DNA of 64,000 nucleotides from Oscillospiraceae bacterium (GCA_015065845.1 SVPQ01000004.1:1-64000); one strand, 5' to 3'. Numbered from the stretch's first letter, positions 1 through 7,895 are shown. Numbers and translations: made by a program. The notes: generated by a model not told the origin, from the letters alone.

Positions 1-1
1 A

Positions 2-220
2 TATTTTTCACGGCTATTCAAGGCAGAAAAAGGAATAAACTTCAAAGTTTATCTGAACAATATGCGCTTTGAATATGCAAAAAAACTGCTTGAGCACACA
101 GACATGACCGTGCTGCAGATATGCACGGAATGCGGATTCAACGACTATCCGAATTTCATAAGACGTTTTAAACAACACACAGGATATTACCCTGTTCAAT
201 ACAGAGAGTTGTTTGGATAA
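2..220 (+). CDS. AraC-family transcriptional regulator, C-terminal fragment (cut by window start)
   Basis: The reading frame is open from base 2 to a TAA at 218-220 and gives the last 72 residues of a protein. They match the AraC/XylS DNA-binding domain: the pattern FKVYLNNMRFEYAKKLL is the end of the first helix-turn-helix, and TVLQICTECGFNDYPNFIRR followed by FKQHTGYYPVQYRE is the second helix-turn-helix and the family signature. The sensor part is outside the window, so the ligand cannot be guessed; a YesN-like response regulator is equally possible. Confidence 0.85.
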   Translation, partial: YFSRLFKAEKGINFKVYLNNMRFEYAKKLLEHTDMTVLQICTECGFNDYPNFIRRFKQHTGYYPVQYRELFG

Positions 221-774
221 AACTAATATATAATTGAATATTATAAACCTTTTAAAAACGAAAAAGAGCAAAAACCGATTTGGTAACTTAAATAATGCAA
301 TTTTTACAATCTTCAAAGTGCAGTCTAAACCGATAAAAATCACATATTTTCCGTTCAATTTTTCTTAAACGACAATACATAATAAAAACTAAATCCATTC
401 GACAAAAGTTAATTCTTAACGGTTTAGAGCGATAAGAATTAACTAAAAACACCGTGTCTTGAAACGCAATAGATACAAAAATTTCTGACTATTACCTAGC
501 GTAGAGTTAGAAATTGGATTTTTGTGAATAATCTCTCCGCCGTCGGTTTTGCCGACGTTTCGCCGCCGAAAAGGTTATAGGGTGAACCGTCACTTTCTCG
601 ATTCGGACAAATTTTCGTAACCCCACAAACCCATACAGAATAAAGAAAAAAGCCAGGGAACACATAGTGTTTCCTGACTTTGTTTTTATGGTCCGAGTAT
701 TCATAAGGGATTACTTAATGGCGGTGTTTATTCCCATTACTATTAGGGCTGATTCTGACAAAAAGAAACTGCCC
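221..774. other. Long non-coding stretch between AraC fragment and truncated LytTR gene
   Basis: I find no convincing gene here. It holds an 11-bp inverted repeat (408-418 with 433-443, 14-base loop, no T-run), a GC-richer patch at about 530-620 with a small hairpin (541-546 with 552-557), an intrinsic terminator (642-676) and an 18-base sequence at 695-712 that recurs inverted at 6301-6318. Open frames across 507-704 look like chance or decayed coding sequence. Confidence 0.6.
642..676 (-). terminator. Rho-independent terminator, end of ABC transporter operon
   Basis: A 10-bp stem (654-663 with 667-676, one G-T pair, 3-base loop) is followed on the minus strand by a T-rich run (642-652). 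It lies downstream of the minus-strand ABC/LytTR operon and probably ends that transcript. The plus side also has a weaker T-rich tail, so it may act both ways. Confidence 0.75.
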
Positions 775-876
775 TCAGACAAGATTTTCTATCTGCTTAG
801 TCAGAGAAGAGGGAGCGTGAACCTTTGCAATTATCTCTTCGTCCGCATCTTTATCTATAATGAGTTTGTATTTCAT
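775..876 (-). pseudogene. LytTR-family regulator, N-terminal remnant (33 aa)
   Basis: An ATG at 876, overlapping the tail of a TGATG-like context just after the permease gene, opens a 33-codon frame starting MKYKLIIDKDADEEIIAKVH and ending KQIENLV before TGA. This resembles the N-terminus of small LytTR DNA-binding proteins (usually about 145 aa) that often sit beside ABC-2 exporters in Firmicutes. The rest of the gene, including the LytTR domain, is absent, so it looks truncated by a rearrangement near 775. The match is to a short segment only, so identity is tentative. Confidence 0.5.
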
Positions 877-888
877 CGCATCAAATCC

Positions 889-1620
889 TTATTGTTTTTT
901 CATTTGTCTGAGAAAGCTGAGAACAGCTATCGCAGTTATAAATACACTGTACAGAATAATGGGCATAACGTGAGTTATGGTAAGCTCAAAGTTTCCGCTG
1001 AATAAAGCTTTTTCCATTTCTGCTGCGTGAACAAACGGTAGCACATTCGCAATTTTTTCGAAAAATCCACCCACAAGTTTCAAATCAAACCATACTCCGG
1101 ATAAACATGCAGAGAGATTGGTAAGTAATGCACCGCAAATACCGCCGACCTGTTTAACACCGAACAAACTGCCGCACAAAAGCCCTAACGCAATATTGAA
1201 AACAGCCATTGGTATTATACCTATTATAGCATAAACAATGTTTATGCTGACTGTCAACCCCAAAGGAATAGCGAACAGATAACAAATAATCATTTGACCG
1301 ACGGCAAGAGGTAAAAGAGGTAGCATATATCCGAGAATAAAATCAAAACCTGTAAGTGGTGTTGCATATAATCTCTGCAAAAAAGCACTTTCTCGGTCTT
1401 TGGCAATCAGCGTTGCAGAAAAAAGTGTCATGAATGACAGCCCGAACACAGTAATTCCGGGGGTAAGTGTATCAATATCAAACAATTCTGCGGGGATATT
1501 TTTCTGCAAGCTACTCAGAAGTAATAGTAACACCAAAGGAAAACCGAGACCGAAAGCAAGGTTTATCGGGTCGCGTAGAATCTCCTTTGTACACCTTTTT
1601 GCAAATGTAAACATTCTCAT
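889..1620 (-). CDS. ABC-2 type transporter permease
   Basis: A 243-aa integral membrane protein, the membrane half of an ABC exporter. About six hydrophobic segments are visible: one near residues 20-40, one near 60-75, a cluster from about 95 to 185, and one near 215-235. The layout matches the ABC-2 family, which exports drugs, peptides or lipids. Its ATG overlaps the stop of the ATPase gene (ATGA), so the two are translationally coupled and must form one transporter. The substrate cannot be inferred. It is followed by a truncated LytTR regulator and a terminator. Confidence 0.85.
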   Translation of the reverse strand: MRMFTFAKRCTKEILRDPINLAFGLGFPLVLLLLLSSLQKNIPAELFDIDTLTPGITVFGLSFMTLFSATLIAKDRESAFLQRLYATPLTGFDFILGYMLPLLPLAVGQMIICYLFAIPLGLTVSINIVYAIIGIIPMAVFNIALGLLCGSLFGVKQVGGICGALLTNLSACLSGVWFDLKLVGGFFEKIANVLPFVHAAEMEKALFSGNFELTITHVMPIILYSVFITAIAVLSFLRQMKKQ

Positions 1621-2345
1621 AATGCACCCTCCTTCACTATAGAAACGAAGGCTGATTCAAAGTTATTTGTACCTGTCATTAGCTTTAATTCTTCTGTAGT
1701 TCCTACAGCAAGAAGATTACCGTCTTTCATGATGCCTATGCGGTCAGAAAGCGATTCTGCTTCTTCCATATAATGTGTTGTAAGAATAACGGTTACTTTG
1801 CCCTTCAACGAGCGAATCATATCCCAAAGTTCATGCCGTGCAATAACATCCAAACCAAGAGTAGGCTCATCCAAAAAGAGAATGTGAGGTTCACTGATTA
1901 GTGCCATAGCAATACTTACACGGCGTTGCCATCCACCCGATAGCTTACCCGCCTTTCTCTTCAAAACAGAATCTACAGCAAATTGCTCGGTAAGCTCTTT
2001 GATTTTTGCATTGCTTTTTTCTTTAGAAAAACCATGAATACCACACATTAATTCAAGGTTTTCCTTTACAGAAAGATTAGGAGCTACTGCAGTTTCCTGA
2101 GGTGATACACCAATCAATCGCTTTACCTGTTCGGGTTGCTTGGTTACACTGTATCCACCTATAAATGCATCGCCATCCGTTGGTTTTGTTATACAGGTTA
2201 ACATCTTTATTGTTGTGGTTTTTCCTGCTCCGTTAACACCTAACAGAGAAAATAGTTCACCTTGATGTATTTCTAAATTGAGCTTATTCACAGCAGTAAG
2301 ATTTTTGTATCTTTTGACAAGTTCAACTGTTTTTATTTCTTGCAT
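1617..2345 (-). CDS. ABC transporter ATP-binding protein
   Basis: A 242-aa ABC ATPase. It has a Walker A (GVNGAGKTTT, about residue 37), a Q-loop region (VSPQETA), the signature LSGGWQRRVS (about 135) and Walker B ILFLDEPTLGLD followed by the switch histidine in TTHYMEEAE. The signature has W in place of the usual E/Q after LSGG. It energises the permease encoded immediately downstream. The start is the ATG at 2345 with an AAAGGAGG ribosome site about 9 bases upstream. A TATGAT -10-like box lies upstream but no good -35, which fits control by an activator. Confidence 0.92.
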   Translation of the reverse strand: MQEIKTVELVKRYKNLTAVNKLNLEIHQGELFSLLGVNGAGKTTTIKMLTCITKPTDGDAFIGGYSVTKQPEQVKRLIGVSPQETAVAPNLSVKENLELMCGIHGFSKEKSNAKIKELTEQFAVDSVLKRKAGKLSGGWQRRVSIAMALISEPHILFLDEPTLGLDVIARHELWDMIRSLKGKVTVILTTHYMEEAESLSDRIGIMKDGNLLAVGTTEELKLMTGTNNFESAFVSIVKEGAL

Positions 2346-2589
2346 TTACGTTAGCCTCCTTTTTATTTGCAGTACCATCATAGCAAATATAAAAGAGGAA
2401 ATGTTGATTTTTATTTAATCGGTCATTTATCGCATCTCATCGGTTGCAAAAAGTATATCTCATTAACACCCTATATTTCAAATTACATATCCTTGTACTT
2501 TAAGTTTCAGTATGAGGATTTTTTAATGCAAAATTTTTAGTAAAGGAAGTGAAACAATGCTTTAGCGAACCAACCGAAAAAACAATAAA

Positions 2590-2665
2590 AAAGCGTGGGA
2601 TAAGTCATAGCAAGCATTGAATTTGTGCATACAAATCCCACTTGTTAGGGACTGCTCCCTAAAAC
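2590..2665 (+). other. Candidate origin of transfer (oriT) with stacked hairpins
   Basis: Three inverted repeats are nested just upstream of two relaxosome-type genes: 2595-2601 with 2635-2641 (7 bp), 2621-2626 with 2631-2636 (6 bp, loop GCAT), and 2645-2651 with 2656-2662 (7 bp, loop CTGC). Hairpins directly ahead of a mobilization operon are typical of an oriT. The rest of 2346-2590 holds the divergent ABC promoter region and nothing else I can name. Confidence 0.5.
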
Positions 2666-2680
2666 CCGAAAAGACAGGAG

Positions 2681-3040
2681 GTGAAAAAACTGAAGCTGAC
2701 AAAAACCATATTTTTGTATCTGAATGAGAAAGAATTTTCAATGCTTACAAAGGATGCCCAAAGAGCAAATATGAGCAGGTCACGGTATATCAGGCATCAG
2801 ATTGATAATGCAAAAATGAAGCCCACATTGGATATGGACTATGAGAAATATATCAATCTGCTTGAGCCTATATGCGACAAGCTGAGTATTATCTCAAAAA
2901 GAGTGTGGCAAACAAAAATGCTGGATGTTGTAATGCTTCGTGAAGTCTTGAAAAGCACAAATGAAATTATGCCCGAAATCATAAAAGCAAAGGAGGTGGC
3001 ACAGTGCGTACAAGAGCGAGAAGAATCGCAGTTAGAGTAA
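2681..3040 (+). CDS. Relaxosome accessory / ribbon-helix-helix protein, MobC-like
   Basis: About 119 aa. The N-terminus (LTKTIFLYLNEKEFSMLTKD then ANMSRSRYIRHQI) has the beta-strand plus helix-loop-helix pattern of ribbon-helix-helix relaxosome accessory proteins that bind oriT. The C-terminal half is helical and charged. It directly follows the hairpin-rich oriT-like region and overlaps the next gene by 37 bases. The start is uncertain: the AGGAGG ribosome site abuts the GTG at 2681, and a CTG at 2690 has better spacing. No relaxase is encoded downstream. Confidence 0.6.
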   Translation: MKKLKLTKTIFLYLNEKEFSMLTKDAQRANMSRSRYIRHQIDNAKMKPTLDMDYEKYINLLEPICDKLSIISKRVWQTKMLDVVMLREVLKSTNEIMPEIIKAKEVAQCVQEREESQLE

Positions 3041-3342
3041 GTGAAGAGCAGTATAACAAAATCAGTCGTTTGACAGAGCGTAGCTTTTTCACAAAGGAAC
3101 AGGTTCTAAGGGATATTACTCTCGGCTACCCGATTCAAGAAGACAGAAAGCCTGAATGTATGGAGTTTATTCTGAAGCTCCGTGGAATTGCAAGCACCTT
3201 AAACAATCTTTTCAGAAACTACGGCTTATCAGATTTACCAATCGGTAAGGAAATGAAGCAGACAGCTGATGCGGTTGAGTGTACAGAGAATATAATTGAA
3301 GATTGTATTTTTATCACAAGAAAGAAAAGGAGAATTAAATGA
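3004..3342 (+). CDS. MobC-like plasmid mobilization protein
   Basis: A 112-aa basic protein starting with GTG at 3004 behind AAAGGAGG. The segment RRIAVRVSEEQYNKISRLTE followed by KEQVLRDITLGYP, then LKLRGIASTLNNLFRNYGL, follows the MobC plan (ribbon-helix-helix then a helix with an LNQL-like motif). In known mobilizable elements MobC helps the relaxase nick oriT. Its stop overlaps the next start (ATGA). Usually a large MobA relaxase follows; here a ParB-like gene does. Confidence 0.6.
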   Translation: MRTRARRIAVRVSEEQYNKISRLTERSFFTKEQVLRDITLGYPIQEDRKPECMEFILKLRGIASTLNNLFRNYGLSDLPIGKEMKQTADAVECTENIIEDCIFITRKKRRIK

Positions 3343-4256
3343 ATAAAGAAGATAATTTTATTAACACCCTGTTTGAGAAAACAGAAGAATCAGAGGCAGT
3401 AAAGCCTCAGACTACAGAAATCATAAAGATGCCTATGAGCAGTATTGTTCCCAATTTTAAGAATCCGTACAAGTGCCGTGAAGAGGATATGAAGCCGTTG
3501 GAAGACAGTATCCGTGAAAACGGTATTATCCAACCGCTTATGGTACGGAAGGATGATAAGGCAAATGTGTATGAAATCATATCAGGTCACAGAAGATTCC
3601 TTGCAGCAACAAGGCTTAAACTGACAGAGGTTCCCGTTGTTATATTGGACATAAGCAAGGAAGAAGCAGACATTATCCTTGTTGACAGTAATCTGCACCG
3701 TGAGCATATTCTGCCCTCGGAAAAAGCCTTCGCCTACAAGATGAAAATGGATGCGATTAAAAGGCAAGGTAAACGCACAGATTTAACTTCGGACCAAGTC
3801 GGACCGAAGTTATCTGCGGGTGAGGTTTCTGATACCGACAGTGCATCTCAGGTGAAAAGATATATCCGTCTTACTAACCTGATTCCAAGGCTTCTTGCTT
3901 TGGTAGATAGCGGTAAAATCGCACTTGGTCCTGCTGTTGAGCTTTCATATCTCAGCCAAGGTCATCAGAACTTTTTGTCTGAAGCTATTGAAAAAGAGCT
4001 TGCTACACCGTCTCTTGCTCAGGCACAGAAATTGAAGAAGCTGGAACAAGAGGGAAAACTTGATGTCGGTACAATTCTTAGTATGGTTAAACAGCCTAAA
4101 CCTAATCAGGTTGTTACGGTTAAAATCCCCGAGGATAAAATCAGCAAATATATGAAATCTAATGCTACCGTAAAGGAAAAGGAAGATTTTCTTGCAAAGG
4201 CTGTTGAATATTACGGCAAGCATCTTCAGAGACAGAAAGACAGAGGTGCGAGATAA
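3339..4256 (+). CDS. ParB/RepB/Spo0J-family partition protein
   Basis: A 305-aa ParB-like protein. The ParB N-terminal nuclease/CTPase domain spans about residues 27-120, with the ENGIIQPLMVRK segment, the arginine box SGHRRFLAATR and NLHREHILPSEKAFAYKMK. A helix-turn-helix region (SQVKRYIRLTNLIPRLLALV, about 165-185) follows. Such proteins bind centromere-like sites, but no ParA gene is seen, so it may instead be a regulator or stability factor of the mobile element. Start and stop overlap the neighbouring genes (ATGA and TAATG). Confidence 0.85.
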   Translation: MNKEDNFINTLFEKTEESEAVKPQTTEIIKMPMSSIVPNFKNPYKCREEDMKPLEDSIRENGIIQPLMVRKDDKANVYEIISGHRRFLAATRLKLTEVPVVILDISKEEADIILVDSNLHREHILPSEKAFAYKMKMDAIKRQGKRTDLTSDQVGPKLSAGEVSDTDSASQVKRYIRLTNLIPRLLALVDSGKIALGPAVELSYLSQGHQNFLSEAIEKELATPSLAQAQKLKKLEQEGKLDVGTILSMVKQPKPNQVVTVKIPEDKISKYMKSNATVKEKEDFLAKAVEYYGKHLQRQKDRGAR

Positions 4257-4492
4257 TGAAAAAGCTTAAGGATTTTTACGGTCTTATCGGTGAAGAAGAA
4301 TATGTTATTGGCGGTGTTCGTTACAAGGTTTCTTCTAAGTTTGCACCCGTTAATATCTGTAAGATAGAGAACACCATAAGTGACAAAGCACAAAAATATG
4401 TAGGCAGTGATTTTGCACATTTGACAAGTGCCGATGATAGAAATACAATGAATGCAGAATATGTATGTTTGACTGCCGGAAAGGAGGACTAA
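4256..4492 (+). CDS. Small TnpW-like transposon-associated protein
   Basis: A 78-aa protein placed directly upstream of the serine recombinase and overlapping it by one base (TAATG). The core YVIGGVRYKVSSKFAP followed by ENTISDKAQKYV resembles the short TnpW-type proteins that precede TnpX-like recombinases in Tn4451-related elements. Their function is not established, though position suggests a helper or control role in excision. The match rests on a short motif and synteny. Confidence 0.5.
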   Translation: MKKLKDFYGLIGEEEYVIGGVRYKVSSKFAPVNICKIENTISDKAQKYVGSDFAHLTSADDRNTMNAEYVCLTAGKED

Positions 4493-6195
4493 TGCAGTCT
4501 GATGCAAATATCGGAATTACTGCTATCTACTGCCGATTATCAAGAGATGACGGTACAGAGACAGAGAGTAATTCAATCGGCAACCAAAAGAAAATGCTGA
4601 CACAAAAAGCAAAGGAATTAGGCTTAACAAATACCAAGTATTATGTTGATGACGGCTATACAGGCACAAACTTCAACAGACCTGCTTTTCAGGAGCTCCT
4701 TGATGATATTGAAATGGGGTATATCTCAGTTGTTATCGTCAAAGACCTTTCCAGATTAGGACGTGATTATGTTTCGGTTGGTCATTATACAGATAACTAT
4801 TTCCCTGAGCATAACGTAAGGTTTATTGCTGTTAATGATATGGTTGACAGTGACGAAGGTGAAAATGAAATCGCACCTTTCAAAAATGTTATGAATGAAA
4901 TGTATGCGAGAGATATTTCAAGAAAAGTACGCTCCGCACACAGAATCAGAGGTAATATGGGTGAACCATTATCTCAACCACCTTATGGGTATATGAAAAG
5001 TCCTGAAAACAAGAAGAAGTGGATAATCGATACCGAAGCAGCAGAGGTGGTCAGGGACATTTACAGAATGTGTCTTGGCGGTATGGGTAACGAAGCTATC
5101 GCAGGAGAATTGCAAAGGCGTGAGATTCTTATCCCAATGGCATATTGGCAAAGTAAAGGCTTAAACCGTGGTGGTAAGAAAACACAGTCGAATCCGTACA
5201 AGTGGTGCAAGACTACTGTTCAGAAAATACTCTGTCAACAGGAATACTGCGGTGACGTTATCAACTTCAAAACCTATTCCAAAAACTTTAAGAACAAAAC
5301 CCGTATTGATAACCCTGTAGAGAATTGGAAAATCTTCAAGGATGTTCACGAGCCAATTATTGACCGTGATACTTGGGAAACGGTACAGAAGCTCACATCA
5401 AGAACAAAACGCAGGACTCCTAAGAAAGAGAATGCAAGAAAGCATATTTTCAGCGGTCTTATACGCTGTGCTGATTGCGGCAGTAATATGAGTTATCATA
5501 CCAATACTGTCAACAAAGATATTCACTATTTCAGTTGCAGTAATTATGTAAAGGATACCCGAGGCACCTGTCAGGCTCGACACTATATCCGTGCAGATGC
5601 TCTTGAACAGATAGTTGTCTTTGAACTGAAGCGTCTTGCGATAATGCTACAACAAGATGAAGAGCTTCTTGTAGATATTCTTGAAAAGAAAACTAACAAG
5701 GATTTCTATGACGAGAAGAAGCATCTTGAGGAGCAGTTGCAGAAAGCAATAGTCCGTCAACAGTCAGTTGCTTCTCTATACGAGAAGCTGTATGAGGATA
5801 ATGCAACAGGCAAGGTTACGGATGAATGGTTTACCCACCTGTCCCATAAATATGAGGTTGAACGAGCAGAGTTGAAGGTCAAGATATTTAACCTGAGAGA
5901 AAAGGTTGCAAATATGCAGACAGTTCAGCACAGCAAGGATATGTTTATCGGTGCAGTAAGAAAATTCTTGGATATGGATACGATTACAGCACCACTCATT
6001 CACGAGCTCATAGACCACATTGATGTTTATGAGGCAGAGGGCAAGGGTAAAAACAAGACACAGAGAGTAGTGATTCACTACAACTTTGTAGGCTATCTTG
6101 AAATACCTGAAAATGATGAGCCTTGCTTCACGACAGATACCCGTCAGGGAGTGGCAATAGGTTATATCTCAAAACCTACAGAAAAGTCAGCATAA
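4492..6195 (+). CDS. Large serine recombinase, TnpX-like
   Basis: A 567-aa site-specific recombinase that would excise and insert the element through a circular form. The N-terminal resolvase domain has the nucleophile motif AIYCRLSRDD and the RLGRDYVSVGHY helix. A recombinase domain follows (PYGYMKSPENKK, then the NPYKWCKTTVQKILCQQEYC helix), then a zinc ribbon (IRCADCGSNM with YFSCSNY and GTCQARH) and a C-terminal coiled-coil region (about 400-490). I chose ATG 4492 over an upstream in-frame ATG because AAAGGAGG lies 6 bases before it. The size and arrangement fit the Tn4451/Tn5397 recombinase group. Confidence 0.93.
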   Translation: MQSDANIGITAIYCRLSRDDGTETESNSIGNQKKMLTQKAKELGLTNTKYYVDDGYTGTNFNRPAFQELLDDIEMGYISVVIVKDLSRLGRDYVSVGHYTDNYFPEHNVRFIAVNDMVDSDEGENEIAPFKNVMNEMYARDISRKVRSAHRIRGNMGEPLSQPPYGYMKSPENKKKWIIDTEAAEVVRDIYRMCLGGMGNEAIAGELQRREILIPMAYWQSKGLNRGGKKTQSNPYKWCKTTVQKILCQQEYCGDVINFKTYSKNFKNKTRIDNPVENWKIFKDVHEPIIDRDTWETVQKLTSRTKRRTPKKENARKHIFSGLIRCADCGSNMSYHTNTVNKDIHYFSCSNYVKDTRGTCQARHYIRADALEQIVVFELKRLAIMLQQDEELLVDILEKKTNKDFYDEKKHLEEQLQKAIVRQQSVASLYEKLYEDNATGKVTDEWFTHLSHKYEVERAELKVKIFNLREKVANMQTVQHSKDMFIGAVRKFLDMDTITAPLIHELIDHIDVYEAEGKGKNKTQRVVIHYNFVGYLEIPENDEPCFTTDTRQGVAIGYISKPTEKSA

Positions 6196-6201
6196 CAAAA
6201 A

Positions 6202-6225
6202 GTCGCACTCCGAAAGGAATGCGAC
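6202..6225. other. GNRA-capped hairpin after the recombinase gene
   Basis: A 10-bp stem with one mismatch closes a GAAA loop on the plus strand (6202-6211 with 6216-6225), seven bases after the recombinase stop. No T-run follows on the plus strand; five Ts follow on the minus strand. It may stabilise the recombinase mRNA, act as a minus-strand terminator or belong to the element end. Confidence 0.55.
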
Positions 6226-6275
6226 GATACATAAAACTATTAAATTAAAATTATATACAAAACTCTATTTTAAGC

Positions 6276-6320
6276 AAAAAAATTGAGTATTCACAGGTCA
6301 AATCCCTTATGAATACTCAA
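6276..6320 (-). terminator. Rho-independent terminator of tRNA-fMet
   Basis: A perfect 11-bp stem (6283-6293 with 6310-6320) is followed on the minus strand by seven Ts (6276-6282). It begins two bases after the tRNA CCA end. Its arm and loop (6301-6318) recur inverted at 695-712. Confidence 0.88.
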
Positions 6321-6322
6321 TA

Positions 6323-6400
<78 letters not shown>

Positions 6401-6432
6401 ATATATTCACTTCACTTTCAAAGTGCTTTGCT

Positions 6433-6461
6433 ATTATACATAAATTATACTCACTTGTCAA
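6433..6461 (-). promoter_or_regulatory. Consensus sigma-70 promoter for tRNA-fMet
   Basis: TTGACA (6461-6456), 17 bases, TATAAT (6438-6433) on the minus strand, about 33 bases before the tRNA: an exact match to the consensus boxes. Confidence 0.9.
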
Positions 6462-6489
6462 GAGTTTTATTCAAAAAATTTCAAAAATA

Positions 6490-6517
6490 AAAACGGGTGG
6501 AACTTTACACCCGTTTT
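6490..6517 (-). terminator. Terminator of the sialidase operon
   Basis: A 10-bp perfect stem (6490-6499 with 6508-6517) overlaps the sialidase stop codon and is followed on the minus strand by a T-rich run (6481-6490). Confidence 0.85.
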
Positions 6518-7586
6518 ATACTATTTCATCATACATTATTTTAATAATTTTCGTACTATTTAAACAAATGCCTGTATTATTGCTATGATAATACGCAACG
6601 AGCATATAATCTACACCCTCATAAATTGCGGGATAGCAATAACCATTATTTAAATCATCTTCAATATAATAAAGATGCTGTTTAGTAAAAGTTTTACCAT
6701 TATCTTTACTTACTGCCATTACATAAGGTGTTCTGCCCCAAGGTTCGTTGTCTTCTCTTAAAATATGCTCAGGCACAGGATTAAAAATTGCAACAGTATT
6801 TTTACTACATTTTTTTACAAGCATTGGTGAACACGCAGAAGAAAAGAATAGATTTGGTTCGGGTAAAGTGAATGTTTCGCCATTATCTTTAGAAAAACAT
6901 TCATACTGAAAACCAAGACCAGTTCTTATGTAACACCAGATTTTACCATCTGGGAACTGAAATAAACCAGGTTCTTCATAACCATCAGGATTATTCGGAA
7001 ACGGACATTTAAAAACAGTTTCAGTTTTTCTGAAAGTTTTACCATCATCGTCAGAAATAAAAAAGTGTATTTCTCCAGGTTCAAAATCTTTGTCAGTATT
7101 ACGGACTGTATGTTTTGCAACCGAAAAAAGAATCCTGCCATTTTTAAGTTTTAAAACCCTGTCGTTATTTAAAACGAAATAATCCTGGGTTTCTAAACAT
7201 TCCATACAATTTATTGGTTCAGACCAAGTTACACCTTCATCTTTTGAACGGGTAAAAACAATTTTATCAGTTCCATCAAGATTTTTAACTATGTAAAACG
7301 CACCTAAATCATCATTATTCATTCTTAAAAATGAAAGACTCATAATATTTTTTGAGTCATAAGGTCTTTCAAAAAGAACTTTTTTATCTGACCAGGTTTC
7401 ACCATCATCTTCTGATAATATATAAGAAATTCTGGCACAAAAATCATCGTCCCAGTCATTACCTATAAACTCAGTAAAACCGAACATTATAGAGCCATTC
7501 TTTAGTTTAATAAATGCACCCTCGCCATTTCGCTGATTAAATTCACTAGTACCCAGGAAATTTACTTGTCTTCCTATTTTCTTCAT
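6516..7586 (-). CDS. Sialidase-like (BNR/Asp-box) beta-propeller protein
   Basis: A 356-aa protein with five Asp-box motifs of the form S-x-D-x-G-x-T-F/W (SEDDGETW, SKDEGVTW, SDDDGKTF, SKDNGETF, SKDNGKTF) spaced as in a six-bladed sialidase propeller. An early arginine region (RNGEGAFIKLKNGSIM) could supply the substrate triad. Sialidases release terminal sialic acids from glycans, but this protein has no signal peptide, so it would act in the cytoplasm or on another exo-glycoside. Its ATG touches the thioredoxin stop, so both are co-transcribed. Catalytic residues cannot be assigned with certainty, and GH33-like or other BNR hydrolases remain possible. Confidence 0.8.
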   Translation of the reverse strand: MKKIGRQVNFLGTSEFNQRNGEGAFIKLKNGSIMFGFTEFIGNDWDDDFCARISYILSEDDGETWSDKKVLFERPYDSKNIMSLSFLRMNNDDLGAFYIVKNLDGTDKIVFTRSKDEGVTWSEPINCMECLETQDYFVLNNDRVLKLKNGRILFSVAKHTVRNTDKDFEPGEIHFFISDDDGKTFRKTETVFKCPFPNNPDGYEEPGLFQFPDGKIWCYIRTGLGFQYECFSKDNGETFTLPEPNLFFSSACSPMLVKKCSKNTVAIFNPVPEHILREDNEPWGRTPYVMAVSKDNGKTFTKQHLYYIEDDLNNGYCYPAIYEGVDYMLVAYYHSNNTGICLNSTKIIKIMYDEIV

Positions 7587-7895
7587 TTATATCTCCAACA
7601 ACTCAACAATTTTCTCTTTTGGATAAGCACCGACAGCCTTATTTATTAATTCACCATCTTTAAAAACTAAAAGTGTAGGAATACTAGAAACACCATATTT
7701 AATTGCAACATCAGGTGTTTCGTCAACATTAATTTTAAAGAATTTCACTTCAGCTTTTTCATTTGAGATTTCTTCAATAATCGGTGCTATCATCTGACAA
7801 GGCATACACCAGTCGGCAAATAAATCTACAAGTGCTACACCCTCACCATTTAACACTTCACTCTGAAATTCACTACTGTTAATTTTTTTTACCAT
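7587..7895 (-). CDS. trxA: Thioredoxin with WCMPC active site
   Basis: A 102-aa thioredoxin. The fold is recognisable from ALVDLFADWCMPCQMIAPII, the KINVDETPDVAIKYGV segment with the conserved cis-proline in SSIPTLLVFKDGE, and full family length. Thioredoxins reduce protein disulfides in the cytosol. The active site reads WCMPC instead of the usual WCGPC, which should shift redox potential or partner choice. It lies 14 bases after the ferredoxin-thioredoxin-reductase-like gene and directly before the sialidase-like gene, which suggests that the upstream protein is its reductase. Confidence 0.92.
   Translation of the reverse strand: MVKKINSSEFQSEVLNGEGVALVDLFADWCMPCQMIAPIIEEISNEKAEVKFFKINVDETPDVAIKYGVSSIPTLLVFKDGELINKAVGAYPKEKIVELLEI

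Noticed and set aside
408-443. 11-bp inverted repeat as an integron attC or attachment site
   Set aside because: No integron integrase, no consensus core sites and no cassette array; left as a plain inverted repeat.
507-704. Minus-strand 65-codon frame as a gene
   Set aside because: It spans a terminator and its composition is not protein-like; better explained as non-coding or repeat DNA.
667-1005. Plus-strand 112-codon frame over the LytTR remnant and permease end
   Set aside because: It is antisense to the permease and LytTR remnant, has no ribosome site and no recognisable protein features.
2681-3040. The 119-aa protein as an antitoxin of a toxin-antitoxin pair
   Set aside because: The next gene resembles MobC rather than a toxin, and the hairpin region upstream fits an oriT better.
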